Below, piece by piece: positions 1 through 9,282 of a DNA stretch of 64,000 nt. The position numbers and the translations under genes are program-made. Under the pieces are notes generated by a model. The model had not been told where the DNA came from and ran no database searches. It saw only the letters and a program-made list of their open reading frames with translations. Numbering within the stretch: the first letter of the stretch is position 1; each line of letters starts with the position of its first letter. Source of the DNA: Sphingobacterium detergens (GTDB lineage: Bacteria > Bacteroidota > Bacteroidia > Sphingobacteriales > Sphingobacteriaceae); contig NZ_RAPY01000001.1 in assembly GCF_003610355.1 (NCBI RefSeq), positions 1,798,001-1,862,000 on the forward strand. Reading direction: 5' to 3'.

Positions 1-143
1 GTATTCGGATTCACCTCCAATTGAACTGCCAGCTCCCGCACCGAGGGCAACTTGTCGTTCGTTTTCCAGGTTTCCATTAAAATATGATCACATACATATT
101 CCGCAATCTGTAGATAAATCGCTTTGTTGGCATTAAATTCCAT
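1..143 (-). CDS. GntR-family (YtrA-like) transcriptional regulator, N-terminal part
   Basis: The frame is open to the window edge, so only about 47 residues are present. It starts MEFNANKAIYLQIAEYV and continues through KLPSVRELAVQLEVNPN, which is the typical opening of a GntR winged-helix domain (first helix, then the PSVRELA helix-turn-helix). The start ATG follows an AGGAG-like stretch that overlaps the end of the upstream permease gene, so it is the third gene of a run with the ABC ATPase and permease. Small YtrA-type GntR proteins usually sit with ABC transporters and repress them; that role is inferred here. In many genomes the regulator is the first gene of such an operon; here it is last. 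Confidence 0.85.
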   Translation of the reverse strand, partial: MEFNANKAIYLQIAEYVCDHILMETWKTNDKLPSVRELAVQLEVNPN

Positions 144-144
144 A

Positions 145-960
145 TTAAATCTCCTTCTCTTTTAACCTTAAAAAGGCAATCCCCCAGAATATCAATGTGA
201 GCGCTATTCCTGTCATTGTAATTAGCCCAAAGATGTGGTTTGAATCTGACCAATAATTATCATCCATGCGCCCCACTGTATTTTCCGTTTGTGTTTTCAT
301 GAGATACACAAAAAAAGACATCCAAACCACGCAATAAAGCAACAGTGAGATCGCGGTCTTAATATATTGATAGCTCTTAAAAACAATACCCCCCAGTAAA
401 AATATGGCATTCAATACGACAGGTAAAAAACAGGCATAATACGCGCCGCTCGGATAATCCACGCTAAAAAAATATTGCCAGAACTCCACCGTAACCTGTT
501 CACCAAGTTCATTTACCTCCGTTCTAACGGAAGGACCAAAACCTCGCAAATAGGAAATGAAGGCTAGATCGATCAGATAATAGATCAGTAGATATGAGCT
601 GATCCCAATGATCACTGTATAGAAAATACCGACCAAAAATTTCTCCAATTGCGAAGCAGGTATCATCAATTCAAAAATAGCTTTTGTCTTACGTCCAAGA
701 TCAGCAAAATAACTGCTCGAGATCACAGTCACAAAAAACAATCCCAATACACAGAATAAAGGTGATCTAAAATTCAATATCGAATAAACATTGGCAAAAT
801 CATGCTGAAGATGATCATAATTAGTCCCCACATTGAAAGCATAAAAACAAAAGATTACGCCTGCGATTACACCTATTGACATCAGATATATTCGTCCAAA
901 ACCGACCCATTGCCTACGGATCAGTGCAAAAAAACGTGTAGTATTAAACAGGTCTGACAT
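145..960 (-). CDS. ABC transporter permease, multi-pass membrane protein
   Basis: About 271 residues with roughly six hydrophobic segments and no recognisable enzyme motif. It follows the ABC ATPase and overlaps its end by 17 bases, which points to translational coupling and a shared transporter. The frame extends upstream to an ATG at 1014, but those residues are basic and lie deep inside the ATPase gene, so I prefer the start at 960, giving MSDLFNTTRFFALIRRQW. The stop is one base from the start of the GntR gene. The family is probably the membrane half of a YtrB/YtrC-like exporter; the substrate cannot be read from the sequence. Confidence 0.8.
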   Translation of the reverse strand: MSDLFNTTRFFALIRRQWVGFGRIYLMSIGVIAGVIFCFYAFNVGTNYDHLQHDFANVYSILNFRSPLFCVLGLFFVTVISSSYFADLGRKTKAIFELMIPASQLEKFLVGIFYTVIIGISSYLLIYYLIDLAFISYLRGFGPSVRTEVNELGEQVTVEFWQYFFSVDYPSGAYYACFLPVVLNAIFLLGGIVFKSYQYIKTAISLLLYCVVWMSFFVYLMKTQTENTVGRMDDNYWSDSNHIFGLITMTGIALTLIFWGIAFLRLKEKEI

Positions 961-1795
961 ATTCATCGACTTTAATGAGGTTTGTAATTTTTTCCTTTTG
1001 CTGTAACACCGCATTGAACAACAACTCCAGATCCAGTTTGGAATCTTCCGCCAGTGTATTTGGAAGAATCACATTGAAACCTCCAAGCGCCTCCTCCGCA
1101 TGCAGCACATCAAAAGATAGTTCCTTCATCTTTTTAAAACAGAGCTTATCGGTAATCAGGTTAACAGGTGCATTCAACGCTACCTTATGCTCATCAAGCA
1201 AAATGACCGCATCAATCAGATTATCCAGATCACGTACCTGATGGGTTGAGATAATTACGCAACGGTCGTCTGTAATGGCCGAAGCCATAATTTTACGAAA
1301 CTGCGCTTTAGAAGGAATATCTAGCCCGTTTGTAGGTTCATCCATAATGATAATTTTCGTATTGGAAGCCAAACCGAAGGAAATAATGTATTTCTTTTTC
1401 TGACCATAGCTCATCTCCGCCAATTTTTGTTCTACCGGAATTTCAAATTCTTTGATCAAGCGATAAAAATGTTCCCGGTCAAAATTGGGATAAAACCCAG
1501 CATTGGCTTTTAAAAATTGTTCTGATTTTACCGCAGGCAAATAAAACTCCTCCGGAATAAAACTGATCTCCCGCAACAAAGAAGGCTCCCTTCGAGTTGG
1601 GTTGTGTCCCAAGACTTCAACCATCCCCGAAACGGGATATACCAAGCCGGCAATATTTTTTAGCAAGGTAGACTTACCCGCGCCGTTCTTTCCAAGTAAT
1701 CCATAGATATGCCCCTGCTTCAAGGTGAGATCCATTTGAAGAAAGAGTGGCCTGGACTTACTATAACTGAAATTTAGATTTTGGATAGTAATCAT
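944..1795 (-). CDS. ABC transporter ATP-binding protein
   Basis: 283 residues with a complete nucleotide-binding domain: Walker A GKNGAGKS at about 35-42, a variant signature MSYGQ at about 128-132, Walker B IIIMDEP at about 148-154, and a switch-histidine STHQ. The usual Q-loop glutamine seems to be replaced (ISFIPEEF). The C-terminal 70 residues form the extra regulatory region common in exporters of the YtrB/NatA type. It is the first gene of the ATPase-permease-GntR run. The start codon lies 6 bases from a palindrome that could be the operator for the regulator. The substrate is unknown. Confidence 0.9.
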   Translation of the reverse strand: MITIQNLNFSYSKSRPLFLQMDLTLKQGHIYGLLGKNGAGKSTLLKNIAGLVYPVSGMVEVLGHNPTRREPSLLREISFIPEEFYLPAVKSEQFLKANAGFYPNFDREHFYRLIKEFEIPVEQKLAEMSYGQKKKYIISFGLASNTKIIIMDEPTNGLDIPSKAQFRKIMASAITDDRCVIISTHQVRDLDNLIDAVILLDEHKVALNAPVNLITDKLCFKKMKELSFDVLHAEEALGGFNVILPNTLAEDSKLDLELLFNAVLQQKEKITNLIKVDEYVRPV

Positions 1796-1800
1796 ACTAC

Positions 1801-1820
1801 TGTATTATTTAATTAATACA
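1801..1820. promoter_or_regulatory. Candidate GntR operator palindrome
   Basis: Seven-base arms TGTATTA and TAATACA flank a 6-base spacer immediately before the ATPase start codon. Its position over the expected 5' end, and the GntR gene in the same operon, suggest autorepression. No Shine-Dalgarno fits between palindrome and ATG. The binding assignment is an inference. Confidence 0.5.
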
Positions 1821-2540
1821 CTAATATAGATACTACTTCCCGATATTTCCAAAAAATATTTAAAAAAAATAAATCTGTGGCTCCCCTCTAAAGGCGATAA
1901 GGTCGCTAGGTCTCCCCCCTTTATTACACCTAAAAATCAGCAAAAACAACAAACAATAAGTTCATATAAATAACATATACATACTGATAAAAAGACAATT
2001 AAACAAACAAATTACGAAATTCATAATGAAAAAATAAGATCAGAATACGCTATTTTCGCGCATATCTAAAACCGCCGCAACACAAAAAACTTAAAATTAG
2101 CGCCTTGAGAACACTTTTTCGTCCCGATGAAGGAAGATACGATTACCAGCAAAAAACCTCTCAAATCGCTTAAAAAGCATCAAAAACCACACATTACGCA
2201 CCCTAATCACTAAAGTGAATTAAAATTGGAATTCGCCACTACACTTTTGAGCTAATTTCCCTATACAATCTAGCCAAAAACCGCGTTTGCAGCACTCAGA
2301 AACCAATTAACCTTAAGTTAATACCGGGATTATATAGATTTTAAATAATTAATAATCAAAACACTACAAACACTACATAAACAAAAAAATCACATTAAAT
2401 TCAAGCCTCATTTTTATCATCTTCTCATTCAATGATAGAACTCAGCAATCATTTTTAACCCGAATCTGCTTTGCTGTTGTCACAATAATCAAGTGACTGA
2501 AATGTTTTTTAATGTATTTTATGTTCATCTTTGTATCGCT
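1821..2540. other. Long AT-rich intergenic region
   Basis: About 720 bases without a convincing gene on either strand. It is rich in A-tracts and lacks a clear terminator or structured RNA that I can recognise. It holds the upstream region of the ABC operon (minus) and of the membrane-protein gene (plus). A CATCTTTG element ending about 8 bases before the plus-strand ATG may be a -7 box. Confidence 0.5.
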
Positions 2541-3014
2541 ATGACTTCTATTTACGCCTTTATTTTAGCTTTGCATTCCACCTGGCGATGGATTGTTTTG
2601 ATCATTCTTATAGTTAGTTTATTACGTTTTGCCTATCAAAAAAAGAAGAGACTCCCCTTCACCCCTACCGATAATTTCTTAAAAAAGGCGGTCATTATTG
2701 CTTTTTATATGCAAGCATTAATGGGTATCATACTCTATATATTAAGTCCGATCACACAGTATTTTCTGACACATTTCAAAACAGCTGTACACTTACGACA
2801 GATCCGTTTTTTCGGAATGGAGCATAGCAGCATGATGATTCTCGCAGCAATATTTCTGCTCATTGGAAGTCTAAAAAGCAAAAACGCCGATACAGATGAT
2901 CGACGTTTTAAAATTTTACTCATTTGGTTTGGTCTTGCTTTATTGATCGTATTAAGTTCTATTCCCTGGGAATTTTCTCCATTGACCAGTCGACCAAGCT
3001 TCCGTTCTTTTTGA
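2541..3014 (+). CDS. Four-helix membrane protein, cytochrome-b-like
   Basis: About 157 residues with four hydrophobic segments. Histidines at the start of helix 1 (LALHSTWRW) and near helix 3 (FGMEHSSMM) fall where haem-ligating histidines occur in small cytochrome-b-like proteins annotated in Bacteroidota; no haem binding is proven. I chose the ATG at 2541 over the one at 2493 because the hydrophobic N-terminus then starts as in relatives I recall, and because a possible -7 element (CATCTTTG) sits between the two. The gene ends one base before the convergent hydratase. Function unknown. Confidence 0.6.
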   Translation: MTSIYAFILALHSTWRWIVLIILIVSLLRFAYQKKKRLPFTPTDNFLKKAVIIAFYMQALMGIILYILSPITQYFLTHFKTAVHLRQIRFFGMEHSSMMILAAIFLLIGSLKSKNADTDDRRFKILLIWFGLALLIVLSSIPWEFSPLTSRPSFRSF

Positions 3015-3791
3015 TTAGCTATTCTTCCACTCTCCCTTTCGTTTATCACGCATTGCCGCCATCCCTTCTTTGAAGTCGGCTGTCTGACGGAGTTTAGCAA
3101 GCTCATCCAAAAGAAACGCATATTTATCCACCAACGAATTTTCTTTCAATTTACGAAGCGCCACAAAACCCTTTGTGATAGCCAAGGGCGCATTCTCTAC
3201 AATAGCTCTTTTCAATGCATCTAATTCGGCCTCCTCTGGCTCTAAAATTGCATAAAGCAACTCCTTTTCCAGTGCCTCTTCTGCCGAGAAAGACCGACCT
3301 TGAATACAAAGATCCATTGCTTTCCGCTCGGGCATATACTCTAGGAGCAACGCCAATACCTGAAAAGGAAAAAGGCCGATCTTCACTTCCGGTAACGAAA
3401 ATCGCACCTGCGGCATGGCAAACAAATAAGTGCAGGATAAGGCAATTAAAAATCCACCTGCAATCACATCGCCACGAACGACACATATCGACGGTTTATC
3501 TAAATTAGCAAACAGTTCGGCCAGCGATTTCTCGACCTTGGGAATCCGAGGATTAGCCTCATCAACCAACGGATCTTCAAAAGCTTTCAGATCCATCCCG
3601 GCACAAAATACGGGCCCTTCAGCTTCAACCTGTATCAAACGAATCTCTGGATCCGCATTAGCCACTGCCAAAGCATAGGCAATCTCACTCACCATGGTCG
3701 GACTAAAAGCATTCCTTTTCTCCGATCGCGCCAGCGTCAATATAAGCACATGCTGTTCGCGTTGCACCTTTATGAAATTCAATTTTTCCAT
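3015..3791 (-). CDS. Enoyl-CoA hydratase/isomerase (LiuC-like methylglutaconyl-CoA hydratase)
   Basis: 258-residue crotonase-fold protein. The CoA-binding oxyanion segment is FCAGMDLKAF at about 62-71. The second catalytic glutamate is present in LPEVKIGLF (Glu135). The first glutamate of classical hydratases is Leu115 here (AGGFLIAL); LiuC-type proteins of the leucine pathway also lack it. It lies 9 bases downstream of HMG-CoA lyase in the same operon, so hydration of 3-methylglutaconyl-CoA to HMG-CoA is the best guess. Another short-chain enoyl-CoA substrate cannot be excluded. Confidence 0.75.
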   Translation of the reverse strand: MEKLNFIKVQREQHVLILTLARSEKRNAFSPTMVSEIAYALAVANADPEIRLIQVEAEGPVFCAGMDLKAFEDPLVDEANPRIPKVEKSLAELFANLDKPSICVVRGDVIAGGFLIALSCTYLFAMPQVRFSLPEVKIGLFPFQVLALLLEYMPERKAMDLCIQGRSFSAEEALEKELLYAILEPEEAELDALKRAIVENAPLAITKGFVALRKLKENSLVDKYAFLLDELAKLRQTADFKEGMAAMRDKRKGEWKNS

Positions 3792-3800
3792 TTATTCTAT

Positions 3801-4640
3801 CTACAAGATCATCTGTCTAAAGCTCTCCTCCAGGGCCATCTTCTCCATCAAACTCCCCCTATCAAAAAGATCCAGCAAAATTTCTGATGGAATATTTCCA
3901 ACCAAATCATCTTTGGCAAATGGACATCCACCGTAACCCAATAATGCCCCTTCAAACTTACGGCAGCCTGCATCGTAAGCAGCCTGAACCTTTGCAAGGC
4001 TATCTTCCCGCCTAGCATGAAAATGCGCCCCTACAGCGAGCCGCGGATAACGCGTCCGGACAAGACCAAAGAGATCGGCAATCTGCCCAACACTCGCCTC
4101 TGAAGTCGTATCCGCCAAAGAAAATTCAGCTACACCAAGCTGCATAAGCCGGTCGATCCATTCTTCAACCAGATCTACTGACCAGGGATCACCATATGGA
4201 TTACCAAAAGCCATGCTAATATACACTACCAATTTCTTACCATAGGTGTCAGCCAAGGTTTTCATTTCCTTCAATTGCTGATAAGAATCGTCCAGCCCTC
4301 TATTTGTATTGCGCAACTGGAATGTTTCTGATATAGAAAATGGATAACCTATAAAATCTATTTTTTCCTCTTGAACAGCCTCTTGAACGCCTCTCAGATT
4401 GGCGACAATTGCCAATAACTTTACCCGATCATTCTTCAAAACGCCATTCAGGACTTCTTTTGTGTCAGCCAATTGCGGAACCGCCTTTGGAGAAACAAAC
4501 GAACCAAAATCAATCACATCAAATAAGCCACTTTCTATCAACGTATTGATATGTTTGACTTTTTTATCTGTTGCAATAAAATTATGTAGCCCCTGAATGG
4601 CATCTCGTGGACAATCGACCAATACAACCTGATCTTTCAT
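3801..4640 (-). CDS. Hydroxymethylglutaryl-CoA lyase
   Basis: 279 residues with a DRE-TIM metallolyase fold. The metal/substrate-binding start is CPRDAIQG in place of the common GPRDGLQN, keeping the Arg-Asp pair and the Gln. Metal-binding histidines appear in GAHFHARR, and the active-site cysteine loop is GCPFAKDDLVGN (Cys239). It would split HMG-CoA into acetyl-CoA and acetoacetate, the last step of leucine breakdown. It sits between the acyl-CoA dehydrogenase (6 bases away) and the hydratase (9 bases away). The acetoacetate could be taken up by the scoAB products encoded nearby. The N-terminal motif is somewhat divergent, so a related acyl-CoA lyase is possible. Confidence 0.85.
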   Translation of the reverse strand: MKDQVVLVDCPRDAIQGLHNFIATDKKVKHINTLIESGLFDVIDFGSFVSPKAVPQLADTKEVLNGVLKNDRVKLLAIVANLRGVQEAVQEEKIDFIGYPFSISETFQLRNTNRGLDDSYQQLKEMKTLADTYGKKLVVYISMAFGNPYGDPWSVDLVEEWIDRLMQLGVAEFSLADTTSEASVGQIADLFGLVRTRYPRLAVGAHFHARREDSLAKVQAAYDAGCRKFEGALLGYGGCPFAKDDLVGNIPSEILLDLFDRGSLMEKMALEESFRQMIL

Positions 4641-4646
4641 ATTATA

Positions 4647-5795
4647 CTATAAAATATCTTTCTCAATTTCGCGGGCAATCACCATCTTCTGAATACTGGA
4701 TGTTCCCTCGCCTATTGTACATAGTTTGGCATCACGGAAGAACTTTTCCGCAGGATAATCTTTTGTAAAACCATATCCACCAAAAATCTGTACAGATTCA
4801 TTTGAAACACTTACTGCCGCCTCAGAAGCATACAGCTTGGCCATCGCACCAATTTTGGATACGCGTTCACCATGATCTTTGAGATACCCCGCCTGACGGG
4901 TCAATAGCTCACTCGCCTCTACTTGGGTAGCCATATCCGCCAAGGCAAATGAAACAGCCTGAAAATCGTAAATCTTCTTGCCGAACTGCTCTCTTTCATG
5001 TGCATATTTTAACGCACATTCATATGCACCACGTGCAATACCCAAAGAAAGGGCAGCAATAGAGATTCTCCCGCCATCCAAAAGCTTTAGCGCCTGCACA
5101 AATCCTTGACCTTCCTCACCGATGAGCTGGTCACGGTGAATCCTACAGTTATCAAAAAATAAACATGCCGTCTCCGAAGCACGCATGCCTAATTTATTCT
5201 CTTTTTTTCCTGCAGTAAACCCTGGCGTATCCTTTTCGACAATAAAGGCGGACATTCCTTTTTTATCACCCTTTTGCCCTGTCCGAGCGATCACAACAGC
5301 GACACTCGAACTAATGGCATGTGTAATAAAATTCTTCGAACCATTCAGCACATAATAATCTCCATCCCTTTCGGCAAAGGTGGTCATACCACCGGCATCC
5401 GAGCCTGAGCCAGTCTCCGTGAGGCCCCAAGCACCAATCCATTCCGCAGTAGCCAGTTTCGGAAGATAGCGTTTCTTCTGTTCTTCATTAGCAAAACTCA
5501 AAATATGATTGGTACACAATGAGTTATGTGCCGCCACCGAAAGTCCGATCGATCCACAAACTTTGGAGATTTCATCCAGCACGGTGATATACTCCTGATA
5601 ACCTAGGCCCGAACCGCCGTATTCCTCGGGAACGATAACGCCCATGAAACCATGTTCACCTAATTTTTTAAAAACTTCTATTGGAAATATTTGGGCTTCA
5701 TCCCATTCCATCACATAAGGTTTGATATGATACTGTGCAAAATCTCGTGCACTCTGTCTGATCATATCCATTTGTTGTTTATTTTCAATAAACAT
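4647..5795 (-). CDS. Acyl-CoA dehydrogenase, short/branched-chain type
   Basis: 382 residues, the usual length of this FAD enzyme family. Signature segments include [13 protein letters not shown] at about 121-133 and [20 protein letters not shown] near the C-terminus. The catalytic base is Glu363 in IGEGTSS, as in short- and medium-chain enzymes. The position where isovaleryl-CoA dehydrogenases carry their base (LDLER) is Gly242 here (LDGGR). So although it heads a leucine-type operon, the residues fit a butyryl- or 2-methylacyl-CoA dehydrogenase better. A TATATTTG element at 5833-5840 (read on the minus strand) may be its -7 box. It is divergent from the carboxyltransferase gene. Confidence 0.9.
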   Translation of the reverse strand: MFIENKQQMDMIRQSARDFAQYHIKPYVMEWDEAQIFPIEVFKKLGEHGFMGVIVPEEYGGSGLGYQEYITVLDEISKVCGSIGLSVAAHNSLCTNHILSFANEEQKKRYLPKLATAEWIGAWGLTETGSGSDAGGMTTFAERDGDYYVLNGSKNFITHAISSSVAVVIARTGQKGDKKGMSAFIVEKDTPGFTAGKKENKLGMRASETACLFFDNCRIHRDQLIGEEGQGFVQALKLLDGGRISIAALSLGIARGAYECALKYAHEREQFGKKIYDFQAVSFALADMATQVEASELLTRQAGYLKDHGERVSKIGAMAKLYASEAAVSVSNESVQIFGGYGFTKDYPAEKFFRDAKLCTIGEGTSSIQKMVIAREIEKDIL

Positions 5796-5948
5796 AAGTA
5801 TGAATATTAAATTTACAATCGGTAATACAATTCAAATATATCAAAATATTTAGGAATAAAATTGCAAATATTTTAAAATTTTATTTTAAATTTATCTAAA
5901 AATAAGAAATTCTTAATCATATCGCTTTTTAAACCAGAATTATAAACT

Positions 5949-7556
5949 ATGAAGGAGCTGCTCGCATTACTTCGCCAAAAAAGAGAAAATTTAAAACTCG
6001 GTGGTGGCATCGATAAAATCAAAAAATTGAAAGAGAAAGGTAAGCTATCGGCATGGGAAAGAATAGTATACTTACTAGATCCAGACCGGGAATACCTCGA
6101 AATAGGCATGTTTGCTGGAGAGGGCATGTACACTGAACACGGAGGCTGCACGAATGCCGGCTGTGCAGCGGTATTGGGTTATGTTAAATCCAAACTTTGC
6201 GTTATCGTTTCCAATGACGCCACAGTAAAAGCTGGAGCCTGGTTTCCGATCTCGGCAAAGAAAAATCTTCGTGCACAGGAAATCGCCATGGAAAACAACC
6301 TTCCGATAATATATCTGGTGGATTCCGCGGGCGTTTTTCTACCGATGCAAGATGAAATCTTCCCCGACAAAGAACACTTTGGACGAATATTCCGTAATAA
6401 TGCACGCATGTCCTCCATGGGTATTCCGCAGATTGCCGCGATCATGGGTAGCTGTGTCGCAGGCGGCGCCTACCTACCCATCATGTCAGACTATGCTTTC
6501 ATTGTTGAAGGTACAGGATCTGTATTCCTAGCTGGACCCTATTTGGTTAAATCAGCTATTGGTGAAACTGTAGATGCCGAAACACTCGGTGGCGCTTCCA
6601 CACATTCCGAAATATCGGGTGTCACAGACAACAAATTCCCCGACGATCAAAGTTGCCTCACAGCAATTAAAAACGTAATTGATAAAATCGGCGGGCATGC
6701 AAAAGCAAATTTCAATCGAAAGGAAAGCCAGCCTCCAAAAACAGACCCCGAAAAAATTATAGAAATCCTTCCAGAGGATCGAACCAAACCTTACCGCATG
6801 CAGGACATCCTCGATGCGATTGTTGATGCAGAAACACTGGAGGAGTACAAACCCGATTACGGCAAAACCATTGTATGCGCACTTGCACGTATAGATGGAT
6901 GGGCTGTAGGTATCGTCGCCAATCAACGGGAAATCATTAAAGCAAAGAAACCTGGTAATGCAATGGAAATGCAAATGGGTGGCGTTATCTATAGTGACTC
7001 AGCAGACAAAGCCGCACGCTTTATCATGAACTGCAACCAACAAAACATTCCGCTTGTCTTCTTTCAGGATGTCACTGGATTTATGGTCGGTAGCCGATCC
7101 GAACAAGGTGGAATTATTAAGGATGGCGCCAAAATGGTTAATGCAATGGCAAATTCCGTCGTACCCAAATTTACGTTCATCGTAGGAAATAGCTATGGAG
7201 CGGGAAATTACGCAATGTGCGGTAAGGCTTATGATCCTCGGTTGATTTATGCTTGGCCAAGCGCCCAAATGGCCGTCATGAGTGGCGCCGCGGCCGGCAA
7301 AACGCTATTTCAGATCCAGGAATCAGCATTAAAAGCTAAGGGGAAGGAAATCAATGAAGAAGAAAAGAATATACTATTGAAATCCATTGAAGACCGATAT
7401 AATGAGCAGTTAAGTCCTTATTATGCCGCTGCCCGACTTTGGGTAGATGGAATTATTGCCCCTGATGAAACCAGAAAAGTCATTAGCATGGGAATTGAAG
7501 CCGCTAACGAAAAGCCCATTGTCGAGCGATACAATGTTGGGGTAATTCAGGTATAA
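5949..7556 (+). CDS. Acyl-CoA carboxylase carboxyltransferase subunit (methylcrotonoyl-CoA carboxylase beta type)
   Basis: 535 residues with both carboxyltransferase halves. The N half contains YLVDSAGVFLPMQDEIFP, then HFGRIF and GSCVAGGAYLP, the pattern of methylcrotonoyl-CoA carboxylase beta. The C half has the biotin/CoA pocket segments FFQDVTGFMVG and GNSYGAGNYAM. It would transfer carboxyl from biotin to the acyl-CoA, and needs a biotin-carrying alpha subunit that is not encoded in this window. It is divergent from the acyl-CoA dehydrogenase operon across 153 bases. Propionyl- or geranyl-CoA carboxylase activity is an alternative, but the motif order and neighbours favour leucine catabolism. 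Confidence 0.9.
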   Translation: MKELLALLRQKRENLKLGGGIDKIKKLKEKGKLSAWERIVYLLDPDREYLEIGMFAGEGMYTEHGGCTNAGCAAVLGYVKSKLCVIVSNDATVKAGAWFPISAKKNLRAQEIAMENNLPIIYLVDSAGVFLPMQDEIFPDKEHFGRIFRNNARMSSMGIPQIAAIMGSCVAGGAYLPIMSDYAFIVEGTGSVFLAGPYLVKSAIGETVDAETLGGASTHSEISGVTDNKFPDDQSCLTAIKNVIDKIGGHAKANFNRKESQPPKTDPEKIIEILPEDRTKPYRMQDILDAIVDAETLEEYKPDYGKTIVCALARIDGWAVGIVANQREIIKAKKPGNAMEMQMGGVIYSDSADKAARFIMNCNQQNIPLVFFQDVTGFMVGSRSEQGGIIKDGAKMVNAMANSVVPKFTFIVGNSYGAGNYAMCGKAYDPRLIYAWPSAQMAVMSGAAAGKTLFQIQESALKAKGKEINEEEKNILLKSIEDRYNEQLSPYYAAARLWVDGIIAPDETRKVISMGIEAANEKPIVERYNVGVIQV

Positions 7557-7606
7557 GTATAATACAAAAAACGTGTAGACGATAATAGCTGCCCCAGTAA
7601 TTAAAT

Positions 7607-7645
7607 AGCCCTCCTGTATCGAATGATACAGGAGGGCTTTATTTA
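7607..7645 (+). terminator. Rho-independent terminator after the carboxyltransferase gene
   Basis: A 14-bp perfect stem (AGCCCTCCTGTATC with its complement) closes on a GAAT loop and is followed by T-rich sequence. It also lies downstream of scoB on the other strand, but the T-run favours the plus strand. Confidence 0.9.
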
Positions 7646-7770
7646 AAGGACTCTAAGAACCTTTCATTGTTTATACCTTATATTCCATGTTTTACTGATG
7701 ATTTCAAATTCAGCCAGCCCCAATTTTGGTTACAGCACTATAAATCCATTTATTTGTAACACTTTTTTCA

Positions 7771-8430
7771 TTAAAAAACCATTTCGGGTATATTTTCGTC
7801 GGCAATTAATTTTCCAGCTGTTGCAGTTCTTATTTCATCAACACTTACACCTGGAGCTCTTTCTAAAAGCTGGAAACCTCCCTCTGGTAGAATTTCGTAA
7901 ACGCCTAATTCAGTGACAATTTTTTTTATGCACTTTACACCTGTTAATGGAAGTGTGCATTCTGCGAGGAGTTTACTTTCACCACTTTTATTAACTTGTT
8001 GCATGGCAACGATAATATTTTTAGCCGAGGCGACAAGATCCATGGCACCGCCCATTCCTTTCACCATTTTTCCCGGGATCTTCCAATTAGCAATATCACC
8101 ACTTTCGGAAACTTCCATGGCACCTAAAATGGTTAAATCTACTTTTTGGGCTCTAATCATCCCAAAACTTAGTGCTGAATCGAAAATTGCAGACCCCGGC
8201 AATGTGGTAATGGTTTGCTTGCCCGCATTAATCAAATCTGGATCTTCGCTACCTTCGAAAGGAAAAGGCCCCATTCCTAAAAGTCCATTCTCGGATTGCA
8301 GAACCACATTCACACCTTCTGGAATGTAATTCGCTACCAAAGTTGGAATTCCGATACCTAGGTTAACGTAACTATTATTTTTAATTTCTTTTGCAATACG
8401 TTGTGCAATTTGTTCTTTAGATAATGCCAT
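7771..8430 (-). CDS. scoB: 3-oxoacid CoA-transferase subunit B
   Basis: 219 residues, the normal length of the beta subunit. The catalytic glutamate that forms the enzyme-CoA thioester is Glu47 in the QSENGLLGMG segment, and the glycine-rich start NLGIGIPT precedes it. With subunit A it moves CoA from succinyl-CoA to acetoacetate, giving acetoacetyl-CoA for thiolysis. It starts 3 bases after scoA ends. Product supply could come from the nearby HMG-CoA lyase. Butyrate- or acetate-using CoA-transferases of the same fold are possible, but the sequence is closest to the SCOT type. Confidence 0.92.
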   Translation of the reverse strand: MALSKEQIAQRIAKEIKNNSYVNLGIGIPTLVANYIPEGVNVVLQSENGLLGMGPFPFEGSEDPDLINAGKQTITTLPGSAIFDSALSFGMIRAQKVDLTILGAMEVSESGDIANWKIPGKMVKGMGGAMDLVASAKNIIVAMQQVNKSGESKLLAECTLPLTGVKCIKKIVTELGVYEILPEGGFQLLERAPGVSVDEIRTATAGKLIADENIPEMVF

Positions 8431-8433
8431 AAT

Positions 8434-9135
8434 TTAGTTTTTAGGTCTTACGGTTCTTTGCTCGATTCTCTTTTCGTAATGTTCTCCCTGGAAAATTCTG
8501 TGAACATAAATTCCTGGAGTATGAATTTCGTCTGGATTTAGTTCGCCAACCTCTACCAGTTCCTCGACTTCGGCAATGGTTATTTTACCGGCCATAGCCA
8601 TTATAGGATTAAAATTTCTAGCTGTAGAACGAAAGATAAGATTGCCTGCTTTGTCGCCTTTCCAGGCTTTAACAATAGCAAAATCGGCATCGAAAGCATA
8701 TTCCAAAAGATAATCTTTGCCTTTAAAGTTTCTCACTTCTTTGCCCTCACCTATTTCGGTTCCAACGCCTGCTGGTGTATAAATAGCTGGCATTCCATAT
8801 CCTGCAGCCATACAACGTGTCGCCAAAGTGCCTTGCGGGATTAGTTCTACTTCCAATTCGCCGCTTAGAAGCTGCCTTTCGAATTCAGCGTTCTCGCCAA
8901 CGTAAGATGAAATCATTTTCTTGATTTGCTTTTTTTGTAAAAGTAAGCCTAAACCAAAATCATCAACACCCGCATTATTAGAAATACAGGTTAAATCTTT
9001 CACTTCTTTTTTTACCAGCTCGGCAATAGAATTTTCGGGAATACCGCAAAGCCCGAAACCGCCTAACATTATGGTCATTCCGTCTTCGATGCCATTGCAG
9101 GCTTCTTGTACATTTTTTACTGTTTTATCTATCAT
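8434..9135 (-). CDS. scoA: 3-oxoacid CoA-transferase subunit A
   Basis: 233 residues with the CoA-transferase family 1 signature near the N-terminus ([15 protein letters not shown]) and the [12 protein letters not shown] segment. It is the first gene of the scoA-scoB pair. Upstream, instead of another functional gene, lies the remnant of an acetoacetyl-CoA synthetase, an alternative enzyme for the same metabolite. The pair is probably transcribed from within that decayed region. Confidence 0.92.
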   Translation of the reverse strand: MIDKTVKNVQEACNGIEDGMTIMLGGFGLCGIPENSIAELVKKEVKDLTCISNNAGVDDFGLGLLLQKKQIKKMISSYVGENAEFERQLLSGELEVELIPQGTLATRCMAAGYGMPAIYTPAGVGTEIGEGKEVRNFKGKDYLLEYAFDADFAIVKAWKGDKAGNLIFRSTARNFNPIMAMAGKITIAEVEELVEVGELNPDEIHTPGIYVHRIFQGEHYEKRIEQRTVRPKN

Positions 9136-9282
9136 TATTAGCGTTATTGGGTTAAAAGTATTTCAAACTGATGTTTGATTTTATCATTAATAGGGTTTCC
9201 TAAATCAACTGAATAACATTGGCCACATCCTCTTTGCTTACCATCTCCACCGTTGCATATATGTAACGTGATGGTTGTGAAA

